From contig JAFAEA010000036.1 of NCBI GenBank assembly GCA_023424355.1, forward strand, positions 1 through 5,335: DNA of 5,335 nucleotides. Reading direction: 5' to 3'. This document shows positions 1-5,335 of the stretch, in pieces; within the stretch, counting starts at the first letter, position 1, and each line of letters starts with the position of its first letter. The position numbers and the translations under genes were made by a program. Source of the DNA: Chloroflexota bacterium (GTDB lineage Bacteria > Chloroflexota > Chloroflexia > Thermomicrobiales > UBA6265). The notes beneath the pieces were generated by a model, which saw only the letters and a program-made list of their open reading frames with translations, made no database searches and had not been told where the DNA came from.

Positions 1-354
1 GCTGCGTTTGTAGAACGTCGATACGCGATGTTGATTCGGGCAACGCGCATTCAAGCAAGCCGCGGCGATGCAGCTGCGGCCGCGTTCCTCCCTACCCTGC
101 AGATGGCCAATCCCAAGACGCTCTATCACGCGGCAAGTTCACTGGTATCCGAACGGGATCCATCGTTCGCCGCCATGCTGGCCCATCTCCAATGTCCGGC
201 GCATCTCCTGGTAGGAGGACGCACCGAAGCCAACATCGACCATCTCGGACTGGGAGCAATTTCGACCGTTGTGATTCCAAATTCGGGGCATTCGCTGATG
301 GTGGAACAATCCTCGGCAACGGCATGTGCTATTCTCGATGTAGTGAACTTGTAA
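1..354 (+). CDS. Alpha/beta-hydrolase-fold protein, C-terminal part (5' end outside window)
   Basis: The reading frame is open from base 1 to a TAA at 352-354, giving 117 residues, so the N-terminal part lies upstream of the window. The visible tail fits the C-terminal third of an alpha/beta hydrolase. A cap-like helical stretch comes first, then a strand and turn reading CPAHLLVGGRTE, then VVIPNSGHSLMVEQ. In this fold the His of such a GH motif (codon at 289-291) is normally the catalytic histidine of the Ser-Asp-His triad, and it is followed by a final helix. The nucleophile elbow (GxSxG) would lie upstream and cannot be seen, and I cannot assign the acid residue with confidence. Substrate and pathway are unknown; esterase, C-C hydrolase and haloperoxidase-like members all end this way. 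An ATG at 28 is internal and not a credible start, because the fold needs much more sequence before it. A stem-loop about 45 bases after the stop may end its transcript. Confidence 0.7.
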   Translation, partial: AAFVERRYAMLIRATRIQASRGDAAAAAFLPTLQMANPKTLYHAASSLVSERDPSFAAMLAHLQCPAHLLVGGRTEANIDHLGLGAISTVVIPNSGHSLMVEQSSATACAILDVVNL

Positions 355-399
355 CCAGACCGGTCGTCACTGGCTGAACCAATACCGTTTGAGATCGAG

Positions 400-424
400 A
401 ATGCTGTCCCCAGGGGGCAGTATT
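400..424 (+). terminator. Stem-loop, possible terminator after the hydrolase gene
   Basis: Bases 400-410 pair with 414-424 around a three-base CAG loop, giving 11 pairs including two G-T/T-G wobbles and a GC-rich inner part (CTGTCCC against GGGGCAG). It begins 45 bases after the hydrolase stop codon, where a terminator would be expected. Only a weak T-rich stretch (TATTGTT, 421-427) follows, and half of it is used in the stem. It could therefore be an imperfect intrinsic terminator, or a structured element in the leader of the next gene. Confidence 0.4.
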
Positions 425-428
425 GTTC

Positions 429-441
429 GACACAGAGTGTC
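429..441. promoter_or_regulatory. Short dyad GACAC-AGA-GTGTC upstream of the first regulator
   Basis: Five-base arms GACAC (429-433) and GTGTC (437-441) are perfect inverted repeats around AGA. The dyad lies 118 bases before the ATG at 560 and overlaps the TTCGACAC motif (426-433), which also occurs upstream of the second regulator. It could be an operator half-site pair, but arms this short also arise by chance, so the functional reading is inference only. Confidence 0.2.
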
Positions 442-534
442 CATCAGGGGCATTTGGTAGCGCCATCAGTCGATTCAGGTCTGAAGAATAGCCAGAGCAA
501 CGCCATGTCGGGACCAAAGTGCACGTTGTTCAAA

Positions 535-547
535 CCAGTAGTACTGG
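535..547. promoter_or_regulatory. 13-base dyad overlapping the ribosome binding site of the first regulator
   Basis: CCAGTA (535-540) and TACTGG (542-547) are perfect inverted repeats around a single G. The right arm contains the first bases of the GGAG Shine-Dalgarno (546-549) for the ATG at 560. As DNA it has the shape of an operator for a dimeric protein. As RNA it could form only about four pairs (CCAG with CTGG, five-base loop), partly masking the ribosome binding site. Autoregulation by the encoded helix-turn-helix protein is an attractive but unproven reading. Confidence 0.35.
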
Positions 548-549
548 AG
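546..549 (+). promoter_or_regulatory. Shine-Dalgarno for the first regulator
   Basis: GGAG at 546-549 lies ten bases before the ATG at 560. A TAG at 539-541 closes the frame just upstream, so this ATG is the first possible ATG in frame, which supports the start choice. Confidence 0.6.
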
Positions 550-559
550 CGCTGCATAT

Positions 560-3430
560 ATGACTGATCGCGTGCGATCACCTTTTGGCTCACTGCTACG
601 GGAAGAGCGACAGGCCCAGGGAATTTCGCAAGCAGAACTTGCAAGACGTATAACTGATCGATTTATCCACGATACCAGTGTGGCTGAACTGGGCGTGGTG
701 AGTGACCGTGCCATCGCGAATATCGAAGCGGCCAAACCGGGCGCCGATGAATTCGTGCGCCCCAGGCCGGAAACGGTACAGGTGCTGATGCTCGGTCTGG
801 GGATTGATCCTGCCAGCGAACGTGGGCAGGCAATGCTCCATGCTGCCGAAATTACGCAGCGGCGGCAACAGGAACCTGCCATCTCCGTGGACAACCGGCC
901 CACTCCGTCCTTCATCTGCAAGGGACGCGAGCAACAGTGGGCGGCCATCAAGGAAGCGTGGCAAATTGCCCAAACCGGCCAGCCGCAAATCCGATTCCTC
1001 GAGGGTACCGCCGGACTCGGAAAAACAACGCTGGTGGAGGAATTCCTCAATCGCGTGAGAAGGGATTCTCCTGAGACCCTAATCGCCTCCGGAGATTGCT
1101 CCAGCGGTACTGCCAATGTGGAGCCGTACCTACCCTGGCGTCGGGCCATCAGCTTTGCCCTGCGCAACGGCATTCACAACCGCGAAACCACTGTCCGCGA
1201 TGAAAACTACGCCTCTATCCTGCTCTCCAGTCTCAACAAACTCGGTGGCGTGCTTGTCGATCTAAAGGACATGGAAGATTGGCTCACAAAGCGAGCTCCG
1301 AGCCGATTGGCCGAACTTAAGCAAATTCGAGATTCGTGGTCGCCCACGAATACCTCCGGCCGCTATGACGAGTTCGCCACGATGGTGACGGATCTCACCA
1401 GAGAGCAACCGACAGTTGTAGTGCTGGAAGATCTCCACTGGGCGGATGAGAGTAGCTGTAGCCTGCTCCTGCACCTCCAGCGGCAAATGCGCCTGAAGGA
1501 AGACATCCCATTGCTGGTCATCGGCACGTATCGATCCAGCGATCTCATTTTGCCGAATAATCGCCACCCGCTCCTGCAGGTGGTGAATGAAATCCAGCGC
1601 CAGCTGGATTCGGTGATCGTCAGCCTGGAATCTTCTGTGAGCGAGCAAAGTGGTCTCGCGTTTGTCTCGGGTTTGATCGAGAAATATCAGATGTCGGATC
1701 AGGACCGTCGGGTGCTGGTGAACACATTGTTCCACCGCACAAATGGTCACCCCTTGTTCACCACGGAATTGATTCAGCGACTGATTGAATCCGATGCCTT
1801 GACGGAGGATGAGAACGGCATTTGGATTCTGCATCGGGAGCGCATGGAAACCGGCCTACCAACCCGCATGCGAGCGATTATCGATGAACGTATTCAACGG
1901 CTCACCGAGGATGCCCGCACAATCGTGGAAGCCGCCAGTGTGCAAGGCAGTCCGTTTACCGTTGATGTCATCCCCGGTGTAACGGGTCTTTCGGAATCTG
2001 TGGTCGATCTCACAGTTGATCGCGAGCTGATGGAAAAACATCGCATTTTCAAGCTGGAGGATGATGGCAGCAGCATAAAGTTCGAGTTCGATCACGAGAT
2101 CATCGCGGAAACCGTGTATCAATCGTTGTCGCCACATCGGCGGCGCTCGTTGCATCGGCGCACGGCTGAAGCAGTTATCGAACTTCACAAGAGCGATCCG
2201 ATGGTGGCAGCTCCTATCGCTGCACATCACTTCGAGCAGGCGAGCATGCCCGCAGAGGCGGCCGAACAGGCCTTGCTCACCAGCTTCTCGGCCCTGGCCA
2301 AGCTCGACCACGACCTTACGCTGGTTTGGGTCGATCGGTCAGAGCGACTCGCCCGCACCGCCAACGACGATACCCGTCTGTGGAGTGCTCGTCTGCGTCG
2401 CGCGCACGTTTTGCGCAGTATGGGGTCGCTCCAGGAAGCCCAGAATATCGGCAGAGATGCCATCTCACATGCCCAACGTCTCGGCAACGAGGCGCTGGAA
2501 GCCGATGCCTACGAAGTGGTGGCCCTGGTGGCCTACGACCGCGGCCAACTGGACGATGCCACAGATGCGTGGATTCACAGCATCGAACTTTATGACAGCA
2601 TCTATCGCAAGGATCGCGTGAGTGCGAACCAATCGATGCTGAGCCATGTTGCCTGTCGATCTGGTCGGCTGGATGCAGCTATTCGGCACGCGCAGGCCGC
2701 CTGGGCTGCTGCACCGGATCCTGCACGAGATGGGTTGGGAGCGGAAGCCCTCCTCGCCGAGGGCAACGCCTTGCTCGAGCTCGGCCGCTACCAGGATGCC
2801 ATCGATACCTACCAGCGTTCACTGGCTACATACACGTTCACCGGCGAAATGCGTGGCGTGATTCTGTGCCGTATGAATATCGCTCTGTGCCAGGTATATC
2901 TGGGCAACATCGATTACGCATTGGTACAGTTCGACCATCTTCAGCTCGATCTTTCACGGCTGCAAACTCCACGGCTGCAAGCCTTCGTCTGGCTCTATCA
3001 GGGCAAGGCATATGAGGCCGCGAACGATTATCGTAATGCCATGTATCACTATCAACAGGCATTGATCACCAGACGCGAATCCGGGCTGGATGCGATGGCT
3101 GGAGATGACCTCGCCGGAATTCTGCGATCAGCAATCGAGCTAGATGAGGAAGTGGAAGCGCATCTGGATAACCTCCAGTACTGGTGGCGCACCAATGATC
3201 CACGAGCCCTGGAAGATCCGTTACTGGCCATGCTTTCGTTGATGAATGCCTACGATAAGCTCGGCTACGATCGACTGATGACCATGACCCTCAATCAGGG
3301 GGCACGGATGTTCCTGGATCGGGCGGATCAAATCCAGAACCCGGCTATTCGGGAGATGTATTTGCGTGGGAATCGTTCCGGGAAAATTCTGCTCCACAGA
3401 GCGCAGGAAGCGGGTCTCGTAGAACGGTGA
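560..3430 (+). CDS. Helix-turn-helix (Xre-type) / AAA_16 STAND-like ATPase / TPR regulator
   Basis: This is a complete 956-residue protein, probably a cytosolic ATP-dependent switch controlling transcription; ligand and targets are unknown. Residues 8-57 and flanks form an Xre-like helix-turn-helix: SPFGSLLREERQAQGISQAEL, cut here into SPFGSLLREERQAQG and ISQAELARR, then a candidate recognition helix VSDRAIANIEA (47-57). About 15 residues (32-46) separate helices 2 and 3, longer than usual. The ATPase begins near the KGRE motif (121-124). Its Walker A is GTAGLGKTT (149-157), Walker B is VVVLEDLHWAD (286-296), a sensor-like GTYR follows at 322-325, and NGHPLF at 395-400 matches the GNP-type motif of MalT/LAL ATPases. 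A winged-helix-like region spans roughly 430-540. About six TPR-like helical pairs occupy 607-840, for example GLGAEALLAEGNALLELGRY from 725, ending in a helical tail. No signal peptide or membrane segment is seen. The gene stands alone, with 205 bases before it and 311 after. Fold assignment is firm; the regulatory role is inferred. Confidence 0.9.
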   Translation: MTDRVRSPFGSLLREERQAQGISQAELARRITDRFIHDTSVAELGVVSDRAIANIEAAKPGADEFVRPRPETVQVLMLGLGIDPASERGQAMLHAAEITQRRQQEPAISVDNRPTPSFICKGREQQWAAIKEAWQIAQTGQPQIRFLEGTAGLGKTTLVEEFLNRVRRDSPETLIASGDCSSGTANVEPYLPWRRAISFALRNGIHNRETTVRDENYASILLSSLNKLGGVLVDLKDMEDWLTKRAPSRLAELKQIRDSWSPTNTSGRYDEFATMVTDLTREQPTVVVLEDLHWADESSCSLLLHLQRQMRLKEDIPLLVIGTYRSSDLILPNNRHPLLQVVNEIQRQLDSVIVSLESSVSEQSGLAFVSGLIEKYQMSDQDRRVLVNTLFHRTNGHPLFTTELIQRLIESDALTEDENGIWILHRERMETGLPTRMRAIIDERIQRLTEDARTIVEAASVQGSPFTVDVIPGVTGLSESVVDLTVDRELMEKHRIFKLEDDGSSIKFEFDHEIIAETVYQSLSPHRRRSLHRRTAEAVIELHKSDPMVAAPIAAHHFEQASMPAEAAEQALLTSFSALAKLDHDLTLVWVDRSERLARTANDDTRLWSARLRRAHVLRSMGSLQEAQNIGRDAISHAQRLGNEALEADAYEVVALVAYDRGQLDDATDAWIHSIELYDSIYRKDRVSANQSMLSHVACRSGRLDAAIRHAQAAWAAAPDPARDGLGAEALLAEGNALLELGRYQDAIDTYQRSLATYTFTGEMRGVILCRMNIALCQVYLGNIDYALVQFDHLQLDLSRLQTPRLQAFVWLYQGKAYEAANDYRNAMYHYQQALITRRESGLDAMAGDDLAGILRSAIELDEEVEAHLDNLQYWWRTNDPRALEDPLLAMLSLMNAYDKLGYDRLMTMTLNQGARMFLDRADQIQNPAIREMYLRGNRSGKILLHRAQEAGLVER
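2955..2980 (+). repeat. Small in-frame tandem repeat, 15-base period
   Basis: CACGGCTGCAA occurs at 2955-2965 and again at 2970-2980. The period of 15 bases equals five codons, and the repeat encodes RLQ-TP-RLQ at the junction between two TPR-like units of the first regulator. It looks like a small replication-slippage duplication that kept the frame. No separate function is implied. Confidence 0.6.
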
Positions 3431-3453
3431 TCTCCAACCACCCAAGTTGGGGG
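3431..3453 (+). terminator. Stem-loop immediately after the first regulator, weak terminator candidate
   Basis: Bases 3431-3438 (TCTCCAAC) can pair with 3446-3453 (GTTGGGGG) in eight pairs, two of them T-G, around a seven-base loop. It begins at the base after the TGA stop. The following sequence is only loosely T-rich (GGCTTTCCTTC, from 3461), without a clean U run. It may slow or end transcription, but it does not meet the standard form of an intrinsic terminator. Confidence 0.3.
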
Positions 3454-3491
3454 ACCTTGTGGCTTTCCTTCACCATGCTACGAGCCCGCGC

Positions 3492-3503
3492 TTCTGTACA
3501 GAA
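3492..3503. promoter_or_regulatory. Perfect 12-base palindrome TTCTGTACAGAA, candidate operator
   Basis: TTCTGT is followed directly by its reverse complement ACAGAA, with no spacer and no mismatch. The site is in the intergenic region about 110 bases upstream of the candidate promoter. It is not a recognised LexA or Fur consensus that I can name with confidence. About one perfect 12-base palindrome is expected by chance in a window this long, so only its intergenic position makes it notable. Confidence 0.3.
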
Positions 3504-3602
3504 TGATGCCAGTCGCAGGGCCCCTTTACACCGAAACCTGCTAGCAACTTTAAGACCGTTTGATCCCGAAAAAGGTACCAACTGATACCCTGCATCTCCT
3601 TT

Positions 3603-3631
3603 TCGACACTCCCCCAGTGATGTATGGTAAT
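3603..3631 (+). promoter_or_regulatory. Candidate sigma70-type promoter for the second regulator
   Basis: TCGACA (3603-3608) matches the -35 consensus TTGACA at five of six bases. GGTAAT (3626-3631) matches the -10 consensus TATAAT at four of six, including the important final T. The spacer is exactly 17 bases. Transcription would begin near 3638 and leave a leader of about 100 bases before the TTG at 3742. Promoter rules in the source organism are unknown, so this is a motif match only. Confidence 0.35.
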
Positions 3632-3727
3632 GATCGAAGTACCACATACGAAAGGTTCCATCGTAACTGAATCCGCCTCAACAACGGCTCCTTACGATGG
3701 CGCTATCTATCTACCCGGAGTACTTCA

Positions 3728-3734
3728 GGGGGAG
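3728..3734 (+). promoter_or_regulatory. Strong Shine-Dalgarno deciding a TTG start
   Basis: GGGGGAG at 3728-3734 ends seven bases before the in-frame TTG at 3742. The only other upstream initiator in this frame, ATG at 3697, has no purine-rich sequence at useful distance. This favours TTG as the start of the second regulator. Confidence 0.5.
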
Positions 3735-3741
3735 AGTATTC

Positions 3742-5335
3742 TTGGCTCCGAATCAGGCAAAGACCTCTGCGGGGCGTTCGCCTTTCGGCGACCTGCTTCA
3801 GAAGTTGAGGACAGCGCAAGGATTGACCCAGGAGGGCCTGGCGGCCAAAACCGTGGACGATCCGGTGTCCTTCCGGTCCATTACCAGCTATGAAAAGCGA
3901 GCCCGGCTCGCCCGCGACTGGGTGCTGCCGCATCGACCTGCTCTCCGGCAGCTGGCGAAGGCCTTGGACCTCGATCCTGTAGATCGGCATGCGTTAGCCA
4001 CGGCGTGGTCCACCACCCAAGCCATGCGCATAGCTGACCCTGCGCGCAAACAAGGAACCTCATTTGTAACTGGTGGTCGCGAGAAACACGTCCAGGCAAT
4101 TCTGGAAGCGTGGAAGCGCGCCGAGCAGGGTGCTCCCCAAATGGTGTTTCTGGGAGGATCTTCCGGGATGGGCAAGACATCCATCGCTCGCTATGTGGGT
4201 GACAGAATTGCCTCGGATTCCAAGAAGGTCATGATCAGCTGGGGTGCCGCCAGTGGATGGGCGACGGCAGTTGAACCATATCTGGCAGTGCGAACTGCCA
4301 TGGATCGCCTGTTGGTTGAGCCAGATACAGCCATGACCCTCCCGGGTCGCTATGGCTCCCGTCCATCGCTCTCCGACAGAGACATCGAGCACATCACAAA
4401 ATCCATCCCCATGCTAGGTGGTGTGTTGATTTCAGATGCCACGCTTTTGAAGCTAGCTGAGAGCCTGGATGGGGATCAAGCCACGCAAATGGCCGAAGCC
4501 ATCTCAACCCTCGCCAGTACAGATACGCCTGGCAGACATACGGCATTCTCGCATCTGCTCTCAGAACTTTCGCATTCGTGGCCAATCCTCATGGTGTTGG
4601 AGGATATTCACTGGGCCAGCGATACCACGATCGCACTTCTCCTTCATCTTGCACAGTATCTGCGGACCTCAGCCACGACACCAATCATGATCCTGGCGAC
4701 CTACAGGTCCAACGAAATTTCGTCGAACAATGGTGCTCCGGATACGCCACTGGCGCGCCTGCTCACATCCATGGGGCATTCCTCGAGTGTTACCCGCATC
4801 GAGTTGGATAGTGCTCTCACACCGGCAAGTGGCAAGGCATTCGTAGAAGGTGTTGTGAATCGCACGCCACTGAAAAACGCTGCTGAACGTACTGAACTGA
4901 TCGAATGGTTGTTCCAGCAAACAACTGGTTACCCGCTCCTGACCATGGAATTGGTGCGCCATCTACTGGAAACCGGTGCTCTTAAGCAGGATGAAGGAAC
5001 AGATTTCTGGACGTTTGATCGCACGCTTGTCTCAGGCGATATTCCGGTCGCAGTCTCCACCTTTGTCGATCAACGATTGCGCCGCCTCACACGTCGGGCA
5101 AGGCGGATTCTGGAGATCTCGGCGCTCATGGATGAGGCTGTCCGCTCGGATGTGGTGGCGGATGTCGTGGACATGCCCGAAGACGAGGTTCTGGATATCA
5201 TCGATCAGGAACTCACAGGTACACATCATTTCCTGTTCGCTGCTCGCAGCCGCGATTCCGAGGACGATTCGGCTGGCACATTCCGCATTCCACATGCTCT
5301 CATCGGCGAGCACATCCGCAGCACCATCACCGGCC
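3742..5335 (+). CDS. Second helix-turn-helix / AAA_16 STAND-like ATPase regulator, 3' end cut by window
   Basis: A paralogue of the preceding regulator; 531 codons are visible and the frame is still open at the window edge. With the TTG start, residues 12-54 hold the helix-turn-helix: RSPFGDLLQKLRTAQGLTQE, then GLAAKTV and a recognition helix around RSITSYEK (45-52). The RSPFG-LL stretch is shared with the first regulator. The ATPase starts near GGRE (111-114). Walker A is GGSSGMGKTS (138-147), Walker B is LMVLEDIHWASD (283-294), a sensor-like ATYR lies at 319-322, and TGYPLLTMEL (395-404) corresponds to NGHPLFTTEL of the neighbour. The last visible part, to about 531, matches the region just before the TPR array of the first protein, so some 400 residues of probable TPR domain are presumably missing. 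An alternative ATG at 3697 would add 15 residues but lacks a ribosome binding site. Role as an ATP-dependent transcription switch is inferred from architecture. Confidence 0.85.
   Translation, partial: MAPNQAKTSAGRSPFGDLLQKLRTAQGLTQEGLAAKTVDDPVSFRSITSYEKRARLARDWVLPHRPALRQLAKALDLDPVDRHALATAWSTTQAMRIADPARKQGTSFVTGGREKHVQAILEAWKRAEQGAPQMVFLGGSSGMGKTSIARYVGDRIASDSKKVMISWGAASGWATAVEPYLAVRTAMDRLLVEPDTAMTLPGRYGSRPSLSDRDIEHITKSIPMLGGVLISDATLLKLAESLDGDQATQMAEAISTLASTDTPGRHTAFSHLLSELSHSWPILMVLEDIHWASDTTIALLLHLAQYLRTSATTPIMILATYRSNEISSNNGAPDTPLARLLTSMGHSSSVTRIELDSALTPASGKAFVEGVVNRTPLKNAAERTELIEWLFQQTTGYPLLTMELVRHLLETGALKQDEGTDFWTFDRTLVSGDIPVAVSTFVDQRLRRLTRRARRILEISALMDEAVRSDVVADVVDMPEDEVLDIIDQELTGTHHFLFAARSRDSEDDSAGTFRIPHALIGEHIRSTITG

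Larger units (their letters stand above)
3431..3741. other. 311-base intergenic region between the two regulators
   Basis: I see no credible coding sequence or RNA gene here. In order it holds a stem-loop after the stop codon (3431-3453), a perfect palindrome (3492-3503), and the motif ACCGTTTGA (3555-3563). An imperfect inverted repeat follows, AAAAGG (3570-3575) with CCTTTT (3598-3603), enclosing GGTA and TACC. After that come TTCGACAC (3602-3609), a candidate promoter, a leader of about 100 bases, and a strong Shine-Dalgarno. The length and the dyads suggest a regulated promoter region for the second regulator. Confidence 0.5.

Noticed and set aside
423..482. Possible promoters before the first regulator built on TTGTTC, TCGACA or TTGGTA
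   Set aside because: None has an acceptable -10 hexamer at 16-18 bases, so no promoter is annotated for the gene at 560.
475..1173. Long open frame on the minus strand, 232 codons
   Set aside because: It lies opposite the HTH and Walker A coding region of the first regulator. Its translation shows the typical low-complexity Arg/Ser/Pro pattern of an antisense shadow and no recognisable domain.
1262..1834. Minus-strand open frame of 190 codons
   Set aside because: It lies wholly inside the ATPase coding region, which is clearly conserved on the + strand. No domain or ribosome binding site supports it.
3560..3589. Alternative promoter TTGATC with GATACC, 18-base spacer
   Set aside because: The -35 matches four of six and the -10 only three of six, weaker than TCGACA/GGTAAT at 3603-3631.
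3430..3742. Frameshift or missing small gene between the two regulators
   Set aside because: The first protein ends in a plausible helical tail and the second begins with a complete helix-turn-helix. All three + frames of the gap are interrupted or lack credible protein sequence.
3624..3893. Plus-strand open frame of 89 codons beginning in the gap before the second regulator
   Set aside because: It runs out of frame into the helix-turn-helix coding sequence of the second regulator, whose frame matches the family. Its protein resembles nothing I recognise, and no Shine-Dalgarno was evident at its ATG.
560..5335. Antiphage STAND (Avs-like) defence system
   Set aside because: The ATPase-plus-TPR layout recalls STAND defence proteins. 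However, the N-terminal domain is a DNA-binding helix-turn-helix rather than a nuclease, TIR or other effector, and no defence gene is adjacent in the window.

Overview
The window holds two complete or near-complete tandem regulators of the same architecture, preceded by the tail of a hydrolase gene. All genes read on the + strand. By eye the DNA is moderately GC-rich with mixed third positions. Large proteins that join an N-terminal Xre-type helix-turn-helix to an AAA_16/STAND-like ATPase and TPR repeats are especially abundant in Chloroflexota and also occur in Actinomycetota. A Chloroflexota source is my best guess, but no marker gene here proves it.

Layout: (1) 1-354 is the 3' end of an alpha/beta-hydrolase-fold gene, cut by the window edge. 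(2) 355-559 is a 205-base gap with a strong stem-loop (400-424), a small dyad (429-441), and a 13-base dyad that runs into the ribosome binding site of the next gene. (3) 560-3430 is a complete 956-residue protein: helix-turn-helix, P-loop ATPase, TPR array. (4) 3431-3741 is a 311-base gap with a stem-loop just after the stop codon, a perfect 12-base palindrome (3492-3503), and a plausible sigma70-type promoter (3603-3631). (5) 3742 to the window end is a paralogue of the same type, cut off before its TPR region. It probably starts at a TTG behind a strong Shine-Dalgarno sequence.

Functional reading: both large proteins look like signal-responsive NTPase switches of the MalT/LAL kind, but with the DNA-binding domain at the N-terminus instead of a C-terminal LuxR domain. 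The TPR part would sense a ligand or partner, the ATPase would switch state, and the helix-turn-helix would bind DNA. No target gene, ligand or effector enzyme is visible. The hydrolase is separated from the regulators by a stem-loop and a gap, so a functional link is not shown. The two regulators are not translationally coupled, and each has its own long upstream region. Those two regions share two short motifs in the same order and at similar spacing, which suggests they were duplicated together or respond to a common regulator. I found no RNA genes, mobile elements or CRISPR arrays.
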